The notes: a model not told the origin generated them from the letters alone. Positions 13,459 to 21,735 are shown, counted from the first letter of the stretch. The stretch is DNA of 64,000 nt from Solwaraspora sp. WMMD791 (GCF_029581195.1 NZ_CP120737.1:2170001-2234000); one strand, 5' to 3'. Made by a program: numbers and translations.

Positions 13459-14034
13459 CTACTCCCCTGCCCCCTGCGGGCTGGTGATGGCCGGCTCACC
13501 GGTGGCCGGCTGCGGTACGCCGATCACCCGCCCGTCCGGCAGTCGGATGAACGCCGGCGGACCGGACTCGACCAGGCCGAGCTTGCGGGCCTGGGCAGCC
13601 AGGTTGTTCGGTGCCTCGTACTGCGCGATTTCCTTCTTCAGCTGCTGCTCCTGCACGTCCAGGCTGGACTGCTGCTGCTGCAGCGTGCCGATCCGGATCG
13701 CGTTCTCGTTGATCTTCGTGTTCACCAGCAGCACGCCGAGCACCCCACCGACGACGACCACCAGGATCATCGCGATGAACGGTGCCCGTGGCACCGCGAC
13801 CGGCGCCGGCGGTGCCACCCGCAGCTGTGGCGGCCCGGCCGGTGCCGCGGTGTCCCTGACCCGGACCTGGTCCGCCGTCATGGGCTGCTCCTGCAGCGCC
13901 GCGCTGCCCTGGGTCGCGTAGCCACCCGTCGAGGTGGTACGCCGCGCCGCGGTCCGGCCCCCCGACCGCGGTGCGCCTGCCCGGGCGCTGCGCTGACCGA
14001 CCTGCCCCGAACGGTCGCGCTTGTCTACGTTCAT
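13459..14034 (-). CDS. ftsL: FtsL-like septum formation protein
   Basis: Small bitopic divisome protein: 191 residues with a ~85-residue basic cytoplasmic tail and one membrane segment (about 86-108, [18 protein letters not shown]). A Gln-rich coiled coil follows ([20 protein letters not shown]), then a Pro-rich end. Position between rsmH and ftsI, topology and the coiled coil identify it, since FtsL sequences are poorly conserved. The ATG at 14034 overlaps the rsmH stop (ATGA). Confidence 0.85.
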   Translation of the reverse strand: MNVDKRDRSGQVGQRSARAGAPRSGGRTAARRTTSTGGYATQGSAALQEQPMTADQVRVRDTAAPAGPPQLRVAPPAPVAVPRAPFIAMILVVVVGGVLGVLLVNTKINENAIRIGTLQQQQSSLDVQEQQLKKEIAQYEAPNNLAAQARKLGLVESGPPAFIRLPDGRVIGVPQPATGEPAITSPQGAGE

Positions 14035-15179
14035 CTCCCCTCCCCCTGTTCGTTCGCGTCGCGACCCCCATCGCGACGTCGCCGCCGGCCGGTTGCTCCG
14101 TCCGGTGTGGTCCGCCCGGACGCCGCCGCGCCGGGCCGGTGGTGCACGGGTGCCGGACGGGGCCGTTCGCGGGCGGCCCCGTCCTTGTCCCGGGTGGCGG
14201 TGCCCACTTTGGTCACCGCCGTCTGTCCGATGCGCTCCGCCGCTCGTAGCCGTACCGACGCCGCGCGTGGGTTGGCCGCGATCTCCGCCTCGCTGGCCAG
14301 CTCGGCGCCCCGGGTCAGCAACCGGAACGTCGGGCCGGTGCCGGGCAGTTCGACCGGCAGGTCCAGCGGTGCGCTGCTGCGTACCCTGCCCGCCAGCGAC
14401 TGCTTGGTGATCCGGTCCTCCAACGACTGGTAGGACATGACCACCAGGCGGCCGCCGACGTGCAGCGCGTCCAGCGCGGCCGGCAGTGCTCCGCGGAGCG
14501 CTGCCAGCTCCTCGTTTACCTCGATTCGCAGTGCCTGAAACGTTCTCTTCGCGGGGTTTCCCCCAGTTCTTCGGGTAGCGGCCGGAATGGCGGTCTCCAC
14601 CAGCTCCGCCAGCCGCGCCGACGAGGTGATCCGCCGCCGCGTCCGTTCCCGCACGATCGCCGACACGATCCGGCTGGCGAACCGCTCCTCGCCGTACTCA
14701 CGCAGCACCCGTACCAGGTCTCCGGGGGGATAGTCGTTGACGATCTCCTCGGCGGTCCGGCCACGGCTCTGGTCCATCCGCATGTCCAGCGCCACGTCCC
14801 GGGCGTATGAGAAGCCCCGGTCGGCGGCGTCCAGCTGCAGCGACGACACCCCGAGATCGAACAGCACGCTGTCCACGCCGGACAGTTCGAGCTCGTCGAG
14901 CACCGTGGGCAGCTCGTCGTAGACCGCGTGGACCAGGTGGACCCGGTCGGCGTACGCACCGAGCCGGGCCCGGGCGTGTGCCAGCGCCTCCCGATCCCGG
15001 TCGAGCCCGACCAGGGTCACCGAGGGAAAGGCCGCCAGGACCGCCTCGGCGTGCCCGCCGAGCCCGAGGGTGGCGTCGACGTGCACGGCTGCCCGGTCAC
15101 CGCGACCGAGCGCGGGAGCGAGCAGCTCGAGACACCGCTCGAGCAGCACCGGTACGTGCGTACCGCGAAGCTCCCCCAT
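14031..15179 (-). CDS. rsmH: 16S rRNA (cytosine1402-N4)-methyltransferase RsmH
   Basis: SAM-dependent methyltransferase acting on C1402 of 16S rRNA. The product begins [20 protein letters not shown], with the SAM-binding [14 protein letters not shown] motif, [12 protein letters not shown] and the FQALRIEVN segment. At 382 residues it is about 60 longer than usual because of a basic Arg/Gly/Pro-rich tail. ATG 15179 has GGGGGT upstream and fits the family start; an upstream in-frame ATG at 15302 does not. Confidence 0.95.
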   Translation of the reverse strand: MGELRGTHVPVLLERCLELLAPALGRGDRAAVHVDATLGLGGHAEAVLAAFPSVTLVGLDRDREALAHARARLGAYADRVHLVHAVYDELPTVLDELELSGVDSVLFDLGVSSLQLDAADRGFSYARDVALDMRMDQSRGRTAEEIVNDYPPGDLVRVLREYGEERFASRIVSAIVRERTRRRITSSARLAELVETAIPAATRRTGGNPAKRTFQALRIEVNEELAALRGALPAALDALHVGGRLVVMSYQSLEDRITKQSLAGRVRSSAPLDLPVELPGTGPTFRLLTRGAELASEAEIAANPRAASVRLRAAERIGQTAVTKVGTATRDKDGAARERPRPAPVHHRPGAAASGRTTPDGATGRRRRRDGGRDANEQGEGR

Positions 15180-15441
15180 GTCGACCCCCAGTGACCCTGC
15201 CTGCCGTGTGTTCGCGCCCGGTTGTCCGTGTCGCCGCTCGTCGTACCGCCAGATCCCCATCCGCTCTACTCCCGCCCACCGGCGAACCGTTGCTGGAAAC
15301 ACGCGCCTGGCGCCGGGGAAGTGGCGCCAGGTGCGGGAGCGGCTGGAGATCTCGCAGTACGTCGGACGGCCGGTGCCGACTGGTGGCTCTCGCGTCAGCC
15401 ACTGCCGCCGGCCGCCGCCGGCGTGTCGACCATCCGTTGCC

Positions 15442-15873
15442 CTACAGCCCGCCGGGCAGCACCCCCTCCTCGATGTCCGCGAAGTCGTCCTCGCTCTCGG
15501 AGAGGTACTGCTCCCAGGCCTGCCGATCCCAGACCTCGACGCGGCTGCTGGCCCCGATCACCACGAGGTCACGGTCGAGGCCGGCGTACTCGCGCAGATG
15601 CGCCGGGATGGTCACCCGGCCCTGCTTGTCCGGCACCTCGTCGTGCGCGCTGGCGAAGAAGACCCGGCTGTACGCCCGAGCCGCCTTGTGCGTCATCGGC
15701 TGGGTGCGCAACTGGTCGGCGATCCGCTGGAACTCCGGCATCGGGAACACGTACAGACAGCGTTCCTGCCCCTTGGTGATCACGACACCTCCCGCCAGCT
15801 CGTCCCGGAACTTGGCTGGAAGGATCAACCGGCCCTTGTCGTCCAGGCGCGGAGTATGGGTGCCGAGAAACAC
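15442..15873 (-). CDS. mraZ: Transcriptional regulator MraZ
   Basis: AbrB-fold DNA-binding protein (143 residues), first gene of the dcw cluster and autorepressor of the operon in studied bacteria. The GTG at 15873 gives the canonical N-terminus [20 protein letters not shown], and the second half repeats the [15 protein letters not shown] motif. AAGGGGGG precedes the start. Its probable operator lies about 75 nt upstream. The 262 nt to rsmH show no gene. Confidence 0.96.
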   Translation of the reverse strand: MFLGTHTPRLDDKGRLILPAKFRDELAGGVVITKGQERCLYVFPMPEFQRIADQLRTQPMTHKAARAYSRVFFASAHDEVPDKQGRVTIPAHLREYAGLDRDLVVIGASSRVEVWDRQAWEQYLSESEDDFADIEEGVLPGGL

Positions 15874-15946
15874 GGCCCAACCCCCCTTGCCCTTGTACGG
15901 CATTCGCGGTGCCGCATCCCCCGGGGCCGGCGGGCCCTCCCGGCCC

Positions 15947-15982
15947 CGCCATTGCGCCCCACTCTACTCCACTTCCCTCCAC
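15947..15982 (-). promoter_or_regulatory. MraZ operator: four TGG boxes at 10-bp period
   Basis: Read on the minus strand, TGGAG, TGGAG, TGGGG and TGGCG recur every 10 bp, three of them as GTGGRG. The + strand complements start at 15977, 15967, 15957 and 15947. E. coli MraZ binds TGGGN direct repeats with 5-nt spacers, the same period, so autoregulation is inferred. The array overlaps the predicted mraZ -10 box. Confidence 0.75.
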
Positions 15983-15988
15983 CTGCAA
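15961..15988 (-). promoter_or_regulatory. Probable mraZ/dcw promoter
   Basis: TTGCAG (15983-15988) and TAGAGT (15961-15966) are separated by 16 nt on the minus strand; the -10 is a perfect match to TAGRRT. The core lies inside the TGG-box array, which fits repression by promoter occlusion. Transcription would start near 15954, leaving an ~80-nt leader before mraZ. Confidence 0.65.
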
Positions 15989-16044
15989 CCAGAATCGCGG
16001 CCGGAACACGCCCAATTGCTCGGCAAAACCGCACGTCAATCGGG

Positions 16045-16060
16045 GTGGTGCCAGGTGGAG
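16045..16060 (+). promoter_or_regulatory. MraZ-like box pair, plus orientation (proximal to mraZ)
   Basis: GTGGTG (16045-16050) and GTGGAG (16055-16060) repeat at the same 10-bp period as the mraZ operator but on the opposite strand, facing murT. With only two boxes the call is weaker than the four-box array. Confidence 0.4.
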
Positions 16061-16222
16061 GGCGCGGCGGCACGACGCCGGTCCACTTTCCGACAGGCAC
16101 TCGACAGGGCCCGGCGAATTCCCGCTCGGTACGGCGTTGCCGAACGATTCCCGCGCCGGACGGCCATTTCCGCCCACCCGCGCACCCGTTCCGCCCACCC
16201 GCGCACCCGCCGGGCGGCGGTG

Positions 16223-16238
16223 GTGGAGGAAAGTGGAG
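16223..16238 (+). promoter_or_regulatory. MraZ-like box pair upstream of murT
   Basis: Two identical GTGGAG hexamers (16223-16228 and 16233-16238), again at 10-bp period, lie about 135 nt upstream of the murT start and point toward it. They match the GTGGAG boxes of the mraZ operator exactly. MraZ control of murT-gatD is inferred. Confidence 0.45.
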
Positions 16239-16359
16239 GGCCGCACGGGAGGGTCGGGCACCGGGTCGGTGTGTCGACACACGGTCCACCGCACAGGCCA
16301 CCCGGCACCCGCAGGGGCCAACCGCCTGCGTGCGTCGATCGCCGCCGGGTGGGGTCCGG

Positions 16360-16365
16360 TAACCT
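16360..16365 (+). promoter_or_regulatory. Candidate -10 box for leaderless murT mRNA
   Basis: TAACCT is followed by 7 nt and the murT GTG, placing the expected transcription start at the start codon. No ribosome-binding sequence precedes murT. No convincing -35 is seen. Confidence 0.4.
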
Positions 16366-16372
16366 CGCTCGC

Positions 16373-17608
16373 GTGACGGACGCGAAGATGCCTCTGCGGG
16401 CGAAGGTGGCAAGCTCGGTGTCGCGCACCGCCGCGGCGTTGTCGCGGGCCGCTGGACGCGGCGACGGTTCGGTGATCGGCGGCTGGCTCGGACTCAAGAT
16501 CGACCCGGAACTACTGGCCCACCTGGCCGCTGGTCGGGCGATCGCGCTGGTGTCCGGCACCAACGGCAAGACGACCACCACCCGGCTGGCGGCCGCGGCG
16601 GTCGGCGTCCTCGGCCGGGTCGCCACCAACTCGTTCGGTGCCAACATGCCCACCGGCCACACCTCCGCGCTGGCCAAGGCCGGCGCGACGCCGTACGCCG
16701 TGCTCGAGGTCGACGAGCACTACCTGGCCCAGGTACTGGACGCCACCAACCCCCGGGTGATCGCCCTGCTCAACCTCTCCCGCGACCAGCTCGACCGGGC
16801 CAAGGAGGTGGCGATGATGGCCCAGCTGTGGCGGGTGGCGCTGGCCGAGCACCAGCATGTCAAGGTCATCGCCAACGCCGACGACCCGATGGTGGTGTGG
16901 GCCGCCACCACCGCTGGTGCCGTCTCCTGGTTCAGCGCCGGCCAACGCTGGCACGACGACTCCTGGGTCTGCCCGGAGTGCGGTTCGGCGATCCAACGCG
17001 CCGAGAACCAGTGGTGGTGCAACGGCTGCCCGCTGCGGCGCCCGGATCCCGAGTGGGTGGTCGACGAGGACGGCGTCATCGACCCGACCGGCGCCTGGCA
17101 CAAGGTGGTGCTGCAACTGCCCGGACAGGTCAACATCGGCAACGCGGCCACCGCGTTGGCGGTGGCCGCGGAGTTCGGCGTACGGCCGGTGGACGCGGTG
17201 ACCCGGCTGGCCACGGTGACCTCGGTCGCCGGCCGGTACGCCCAAGTGGTCCGCAACGGACGCAACATCCGGCTGCTGCTGGCCAAGAACCCGGCCAGTT
17301 GGCTGGAGGCGTTCGACATGGCCGAGCAGGCACCGACCCTGTTGTCGATCAACGCCCGGGATCCCGACGGGCTCGACACCTCCTGGTTGTTCGACGTCGA
17401 CTTCTCGCCGCTGCGGGGCCGGCAGGTGCTCATCACCGGCGACCGGGCGTTCGACCTGGCCGTCCGGCTGGAGATCAACGACGTACCGTTCCTGCACGTG
17501 GCGACCCTGAACGCGGCGATCGCCTCGGTCCCGCCGGGGCGGCTGGAGGTCATCGCCAACTACACCGCATTCCAGGACATCCGAGCGGAGCTGGACCGTG
17601 TCAACTGA
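16373..17608 (+). CDS. murT: Lipid II isoglutaminyl synthase, Mur-ligase subunit MurT
   Basis: With GatD it amidates the alpha-carboxyl of D-glutamate in lipid II, forming D-isoglutamine. The 411-residue product has the Mur-ligase P-loop SGTNGKTTTTR (61-71), a four-cysteine zinc ribbon (C200-P-E-C203 and C216-N-G-C219) inserted in the middle domain as in characterised MurT, and a DUF1727-type C-terminal domain. GTG 16373 gives VTDAKMPLRAKVA; ATG at 16388 is an alternative. It overlaps gatD by 11 nt and diverges from mraZ. Confidence 0.94.
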   Translation: MTDAKMPLRAKVASSVSRTAAALSRAAGRGDGSVIGGWLGLKIDPELLAHLAAGRAIALVSGTNGKTTTTRLAAAAVGVLGRVATNSFGANMPTGHTSALAKAGATPYAVLEVDEHYLAQVLDATNPRVIALLNLSRDQLDRAKEVAMMAQLWRVALAEHQHVKVIANADDPMVVWAATTAGAVSWFSAGQRWHDDSWVCPECGSAIQRAENQWWCNGCPLRRPDPEWVVDEDGVIDPTGAWHKVVLQLPGQVNIGNAATALAVAAEFGVRPVDAVTRLATVTSVAGRYAQVVRNGRNIRLLLAKNPASWLEAFDMAEQAPTLLSINARDPDGLDTSWLFDVDFSPLRGRQVLITGDRAFDLAVRLEINDVPFLHVATLNAAIASVPPGRLEVIANYTAFQDIRAELDRVN

Positions 17609-18347
17609 GTCCTTCCCGGCCATCGGCCCGTCGATCGGCGGGCCCAGCGTGCTGCGACTGGTCTGGATCTACCCGGACCTGCTGTCCACCTACGGCGACC
17701 GGGGCAACCTGCTGATCCTGGCCAAACGGGCACAGCAGCGCGGGATCCCGGTCGAGCTGACCGAGATCCGCTCCGACCAGGCGGTACCGCAGGCCGCCGA
17801 CATCTACCTGCTGGGCGGTGGCGAGGACGGCCCGCAGGCCCTCGCCGCGCAGCGGCTGCGCGCCGACGGCGGGCTGCACCGGGCGGTCAGCCAGGGTTCG
17901 GTGATCTTCGCGGTCTGCGCCGGCTATCAACTGCTGGGGACCTCGTTCTTCGCCAAGGGCACCCGGTGCACCGGACTGGAGCTGCTCGACCTGCACTCCG
18001 ACCGGGGACCCAGCCGGGCGGTCGGCGAACTCGCCGGCGACATCGACCCCCGGCTCGGTCTGCCGCCGCTGAGCGGCTTCGAGAACCACGGTGGCCGCAC
18101 CCACCTGGGCACCGGCGTATCGCCGCTGGCCCGGGTCACCGCCGGCGTGGGCAACGACGGCGCCAGCGAAGGGGCCTGGCGCGGCAACATCCTGGGCACG
18201 TACGCGCACGGCCCGGCGCTGGCCCGCAACCCCGCGCTGGCGGACCTGCTGCTGCGCTGGGCGATCGGTGCCGCCAGCCTGCCGCCGCTCAACGACATGT
18301 GGGCCGACCGGCTGCGGGCCGAACGGATGGCCGCGATCCGGACTTGA
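17598..18347 (+). CDS. gatD: Lipid II isoglutaminyl synthase, glutaminase subunit GatD
   Basis: Class I glutamine amidotransferase supplying ammonia to MurT. The 249-residue product has the nucleophile in FAVCAGYQLLG (C107) and the catalytic histidine in TYAHGPAL (H204). It begins at GTG 17598 inside the end of murT. The last codon's third base and the TGA stop fall within the terminal TTGA (18344-18347) of the adjoining TnpB element, so the insertion provides the stop. The native C-terminus was probably only slightly different in length. Confidence 0.93.
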   Translation: MSTESFPAIGPSIGGPSVLRLVWIYPDLLSTYGDRGNLLILAKRAQQRGIPVELTEIRSDQAVPQAADIYLLGGGEDGPQALAAQRLRADGGLHRAVSQGSVIFAVCAGYQLLGTSFFAKGTRCTGLELLDLHSDRGPSRAVGELAGDIDPRLGLPPLSGFENHGGRTHLGTGVSPLARVTAGVGNDGASEGAWRGNILGTYAHGPALARNPALADLLLRWAIGAASLPPLNDMWADRLRAERMAAIRT

Positions 18348-19507
18348 CAATCCTCCCCGCCCTGAAGGACGGGGAGGCCCTGGGTCGCACCAAGGGGTTC
18401 CTGCTTCACCGACGACCGCCCCGTCCGAGAGGAGGACTCCCGGTGAGGTCTTACACCGCCTCCACAGGCAGTCACGGAGAGCCCCTCCGCGAGGATGTTG
18501 CGGGCCGCGTTGACGTCCCGGTCGTGGGTCCGCCCGCACCGGCAGGTCCACGACCGGACCGCCAACGGCATCCGCTCGGCCAGTGCGCCGCAGGCGGAGC
18601 ACAGCCGGGTCGACGGGAACCAGCGGTCCACGACCACCAGATCCCGGCCGTACCAGTCGGCCTTGTAGGCCAGCATGGTGCGGAACTGCCGCCAGGCCGC
18701 GTCCGAGGCGGCGCGGGCCAGACTGTGGTTGGCGACCATGTTGCGGACGGTCAGGTCCTCGATCACGATCGTTTGGGTTCCACGAACGAGCCGAGTGGTC
18801 AGTTTGTGCAGGTGGTCACGGCGACGGTCGGCGATCCGGGCATGGACGCGGGCCACCGCCAGCCGGGCTTTGGCCCGGTTCGCCGAGCCTTGGGCCTTCC
18901 GCGCGAGGTTCCGCTGGGCGCGGGTCAGCCGATGCCGGTCGCGGCGTTCGTGCCCCGGGTTGGGGATCTTCTCCCCGCCCGAGAGGGTGAACAGGCTGTC
19001 GAGACCGGCGTCGACCCCCACCGAGCCCGAGCAGGCCGGGGCCGGCTCGATCCGGTCGTCGCAGAGCAGGGAGACGAACCAGCGGCCCGCCAGGTCCTGC
19101 GACACCGTCACCGTCGACAGCGATACACCCTCCGGCAGGGGCCGCGACCAGACGCTGTCCAACGGTTCGGACATCTTCGCCAGGGTGAGCCGGCCGTCGC
19201 GCCACCGGAACGCGCTGGCCGTGTACTCCGCCGACCGCCGCGACCTCTGCCGCAGCGCCTGTTGCAACGGCACCGACGACACCTCGGCGAGGAACGCGAA
19301 CTCGTCGGTCTTCTTCCACGACGTGAGCATCGCCGAGGTGGCGTTGTAGGTGACCCGTTCCCGCCGCAGGATCCACGCCTGCGTGCGGGCGGCCAGGGCC
19401 ATGTCGTAGACCAGCCGCACACAGCCGAACGTCCGGGCAAGCTCGGCGGCCTGCCGGGGAGTGGGGTGGAAGCGGTACCTGAACGCCCGCTTCACGGTCC
19501 TGGACAC
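17927..19507 (-). CDS. tnpB: RNA-guided endonuclease TnpB (reads through element end)
   Basis: RuvC-type nuclease of IS200/IS605 elements. With GTG 19507 as start (VSRTVKRAFRYRF), the catalytic residues D166 (GVDAG), E250 (IVIEDL) and D331 (DRDVNAARN) are all present, as is the zinc ribbon C303/C306/C322/C324. The body therefore looks active. GTG 19495 is an alternative start. No stop codon occurs before the right-end hairpin: the frame continues about 139 codons antisense through gatD to 17927. The extra tail is templated by flanking DNA and is not part of the family fold. Confidence 0.85.
   Translation of the reverse strand: MSRTVKRAFRYRFHPTPRQAAELARTFGCVRLVYDMALAARTQAWILRRERVTYNATSAMLTSWKKTDEFAFLAEVSSVPLQQALRQRSRRSAEYTASAFRWRDGRLTLAKMSEPLDSVWSRPLPEGVSLSTVTVSQDLAGRWFVSLLCDDRIEPAPACSGSVGVDAGLDSLFTLSGGEKIPNPGHERRDRHRLTRAQRNLARKAQGSANRAKARLAVARVHARIADRRRDHLHKLTTRLVRGTQTIVIEDLTVRNMVANHSLARAASDAAWRQFRTMLAYKADWYGRDLVVVDRWFPSTRLCSACGALAERMPLAVRSWTCRCGRTHDRDVNAARNILAEGLSVTACGGGVRPHRESSSRTGRSSVKQEPLGATQGLPVLQGGEDCQVRIAAIRSARSRSAHMSLSGGRLAAPIAQRSSRSASAGLRASAGPCAYVPRMLPRQAPSLAPSLPTPAVTRASGDTPVPRWVRPPWFSKPLSGGRPSRGSMSPASSPTARLGPRSECRSSSSSPVHRVPLAKNEVPSS
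18344..18377 (-). ncRNA. Right-end hairpin / omega-RNA scaffold 3' end
   Basis: The perfect 8-bp stem CCTCCCCG/CGGGGAGG closes a CCTTCAGGG-type loop and is followed on the minus strand by ATTGTCAA. In TnpB elements the guide RNA scaffold covers the tnpB 3' end through this hairpin, and the guide is read from the flank. Here the flank is antisense to the gatD 3' end, so the guide would match the pre-insertion gatD site. Confidence 0.5.
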
Positions 19508-19514
19508 AGTCCAC
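18344..19514 (-). mobile_element. TnpB-only IS200/IS605 (IS1341-like) element
   Basis: A minus-strand tnpB with a right-end hairpin at 18351-18376 (CCTCCCCG, loop, CGGGGAGG). The end reads TCAA on the minus strand, like the ISDra2 right end. No Y1 transposase (tnpA) accompanies it. The right boundary next to gatD is inferred from the TCAA motif; the left boundary was not resolved and lies somewhere between the tnpB start and the VTT gene at 19663. Confidence 0.65.
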
Positions 19515-19617
19515 AATCTAACGATCCGACAGGCGAGCCTTGGGGCGGCGTGTGGATGGACGCCGATCCGCCCCGGCGGCAGACCGGCGTTCCCCGTCCC
19601 GCTCCGCAGGAGTTCCG

Positions 19618-19645
19618 TTTCCTGCCCGGCCTGAAGACCGGAGTA
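19618..19645 (-). repeat. Orphan TnpB-type right-end-like hairpin
   Basis: On the plus strand TCCTGCCCGGCCTGAAGACC (19620-19639) aligns closely with the start of the genuine right-end hairpin (TCCTCCCCGCCCTGAAGGAC) in the same orientation, with a CCGG/CCGG stem around CCTGAAGA. It lies beyond the 5' end of tnpB and upstream of the VTT gene. It may be a relic of an older element. Its role is unknown. Confidence 0.4.
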
Positions 19646-19662
19646 TCCACGGAAGGAATCCG

Positions 19663-20418
19663 ATGAGGCGGCTGCGGCAGGCGCTACGCGAACCGGCGGT
19701 CGCCCGGTTCGCGGCCCTGCTCGCGCTGATCGCCGGCTGCGGTCTGCTGGTGCTGCTGATCCCCCGGCCCGACCTGGCGGCCCTGTCCGGCCTGCCGGAC
19801 CGGCTCGGCATGGCGGCACCGGTGCTGGCCGTGGTGGGCGGCGCCCTGCTGCTGACCGTACTGGTGCCCCGGACCTTCATCACGCTGACCTGGGGCGCGC
19901 TGTTCGGCCCGGTCGCCGGAGCCGGTTACAGCCTGGCTGCGGCGACGCTGGCGGCGCTGATCGGCTTCGGCGTCGGCCGGTGGCTCGGCCGCGAGTACGT
20001 CGCCAGCCGTACTTCGGCGGCACCGGCGGGCGGCCTGGCCGGCCGGACCGGTCGGGTCCGGCTGCGGCTGGCCCAGTTGGACCGGTGGTTCACCACCCAG
20101 AGCGTGCTGGGGGTGGTGACGGTCCGGCTGCTGCCGGTCAGCGGCTTCGGGATGGTCAGCCTCGGCTACGGCACCACCGGAGTCCGGCTGACCCCGTTCC
20201 TGATCGGCAGCGTGCTCGCCTCGACGCCGACCGCCGTCGGCTACGCGGTGCTCGGTGCGGCCGTGGTCGCCCCCGGTGAGGTCAACTGGCTGGCCGCCGC
20301 GCCCGCCGGGCTGGGTGCGGCGGCCACCGTCGCGCTGCTGCTGCGGTGGCGCCGCGCGGTTCGCGCCAGTGCGGCCGCCGCCCGGGTGCCCGACCGCGAC
20401 GTCACCGCGTCGGCGTAG
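19663..20418 (+). CDS. TVP38/TMEM64 (VTT/DedA-like) membrane protein
   Basis: Integral membrane protein of 251 residues with about five to six hydrophobic segments. The VTT-domain core reads VLVPRTFITLTWGALFGPVAGAGYSLAAATLAALIGFGVGRWLGR, followed by VRLLPVSGFGMVSLGYG. Family members are implicated in lipid movement or envelope homeostasis; the substrate here is unknown. ATG 19663 has GGAAGGA upstream and excludes an in-frame extension into the insertion-sequence region. It overlaps the convergent QorB-like gene by 17 nt at the 3' ends. Confidence 0.87.
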   Translation: MRRLRQALREPAVARFAALLALIAGCGLLVLLIPRPDLAALSGLPDRLGMAAPVLAVVGGALLLTVLVPRTFITLTWGALFGPVAGAGYSLAAATLAALIGFGVGRWLGREYVASRTSAAPAGGLAGRTGRVRLRLAQLDRWFTTQSVLGVVTVRLLPVSGFGMVSLGYGTTGVRLTPFLIGSVLASTPTAVGYAVLGAAVVAPGEVNWLAAAPAGLGAAATVALLLRWRRAVRASAAAARVPDRDVTASA

Positions 20419-21229
20419 CCGGGCCGGACCGGGTCGACGCAGCCACGGCCGCCGCGACGTCGAGCGGGTCGGCGGGATCGCGACCGAGCAGCCGGCCGAG
20501 ATCGTCGCCGGTGGCGTCGAGCAGCCCGTGCCGTACCGCGCTCGCGATCGACACCAGCATCGGCGGTTGGAACGGCAGCAACCCCGCCGTGTCCGCCAGC
20601 CGGGCGCGGTACTCCCCCAGGTCGATGGTGCGGTGTCCGACGCCGAGTCGGGCAGCGACCTCACCGGCGGTCACCGGCCGGCCGACCAGGTCGTAGCAGC
20701 GGCCGGCATGCTCAGGTGCGGCGACGGCGACCAGCGCGGCGGCCTCGGCCAGGTCGGCCCGGACGACCGCGGCCAGGGCCCCGGCGCCGAAGGCGGACTC
20801 CAGCCCCTGCGGGCCCCAGGTGAGCAGCGCCCCGAACAGTTCGGCGTACAGCCCGTTGCGCAGCACCGTCCAGCCCAGGCCACTGGCGGTCAGCAGCTGT
20901 TCGGTGACCCGGTGGGCCAGCGCGAAGCCGAGATGATCGCCCGCCGTGGTCAGGCTGGTGTACACCACCTGGTCGACCCCGTCGCGGACGGCGGCGTCGA
21001 TGACCGCCCGGTGGCGGGCGATGACCTGGTCGTCCTCGGCGTAGCCGGCGGAGACCAGCACCAGCGTCCGGACGCCACGCAGATCGAGGTCGGCCGGCCG
21101 GTCGAAATCCAGGTGCCGCAGACCCGGGCGCGGTGACCGGCTGGCACCGGTGACCGGCACCCCGCTACGGCCCAGCCGGTCGACGATGTCCGCACCGAGG
21201 TGTCCGGTGGCACCCGTGACAAGGATCAT
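20402..21229 (-). CDS. NAD(P)-binding NmrA/QorB-like quinone oxidoreductase
   Basis: Atypical short-chain dehydrogenase of 275 residues. The N-terminal GATGHLGADIVDRL Rossmann loop and a QVVYTSLTTA segment resemble QorB-type NAD(P)H:quinone oxidoreductases and NmrA-like sensors. AGGAGG lies 9 nt before ATG 21229. It is transcribed divergently from an HxlR regulator across 80 nt, the arrangement of qorB/ytfH in E. coli and qorA/qorR in Corynebacterium. A role in quinone or electrophile detoxification is inferred. Confidence 0.85.
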   Translation of the reverse strand: MILVTGATGHLGADIVDRLGRSGVPVTGASRSPRPGLRHLDFDRPADLDLRGVRTLVLVSAGYAEDDQVIARHRAVIDAAVRDGVDQVVYTSLTTAGDHLGFALAHRVTEQLLTASGLGWTVLRNGLYAELFGALLTWGPQGLESAFGAGALAAVVRADLAEAAALVAVAAPEHAGRCYDLVGRPVTAGEVAARLGVGHRTIDLGEYRARLADTAGLLPFQPPMLVSIASAVRHGLLDATGDDLGRLLGRDPADPLDVAAAVAASTRSGPATPTR

Positions 21230-21282
21230 TGATGAGGTCCTCCTACTCGCCGTTGCGTTCCTGCGGCGATCGTCCCCATCCC

Positions 21283-21296
21283 TGTCGGCACGGACA
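21283..21296. promoter_or_regulatory. Candidate HxlR operator
   Basis: An imperfect inverted repeat TGTC-N6-GACA in the 80-nt divergent spacer, 14 nt before the regulator's ATG. It is the only clear dyad in the spacer; assignment is inferred from position. Confidence 0.3.
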
Positions 21297-21309
21297 AGAA
21301 GGCACTCTC

Positions 21310-21732
21310 ATGTCACCCACGCACACCGTGGTAACCACCTCGGCCGCACAGCTGGAGCCGTGTGGGCGCGCCGAGCATCCCGACTGCGGCATCCGCGACG
21401 TGCTGGACCGGCTCGGTGACCGATGGTCGGTCCTGGTCGTGGTCGAGTTGGCGGCCGGGCCACGGCGCTTCCGCCAGCTGCAACGGTCGATCGACGGCAT
21501 CTCGCAGCGCATGCTCACGCTCACCGTCCGTCGGCTGGAGCGTGACGGGCTGGTCACCCGTACGGTCTATCCGACCGTCCCCGCCCAGGTCGACTACCGG
21601 CTGACCGACGTCGGCGCCAGCCTGACCCACCTGGTCAAGGCGCTGGCCGACTGGTCACTCGCGCACCGACCGGTGATCGCCGCCGCCCGACAGCGCTACG
21701 ACGACCGCGCCGGCGGGCACCGGGTCGGCTGA
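21310..21732 (+). CDS. HxlR-family (QorR-like) redox-sensing regulator
   Basis: A 140-residue winged-helix regulator: PDCGIRDVLDRLGDRWSVL, FRQLQRSIDGISQRMLTLTVRRLERDGLVTR and DYRLTDVGASL are the family core. C26 sits at the position of the conserved cysteine used for thiol-based sensing in QorR/YodB; a second, C18, is nearby. ATG 21310 with GAAGG upstream is preferred to a start at 21229. It probably represses the divergent QorB-like gene. Confidence 0.87.
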   Translation: MSPTHTVVTTSAAQLEPCGRAEHPDCGIRDVLDRLGDRWSVLVVVELAAGPRRFRQLQRSIDGISQRMLTLTVRRLERDGLVTRTVYPTVPAQVDYRLTDVGASLTHLVKALADWSLAHRPVIAAARQRYDDRAGGHRVG

Positions 21733-21735
21733 ACC

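Noticed and set aside
10765-14433. Plus-strand open frame of about 1220 codons opposite murE, ftsI, ftsL and rsmH
   Set aside because: It is a shadow of high-GC coding on the minus strand; four recognisable conserved proteins occupy the other strand and the frame has no domain.
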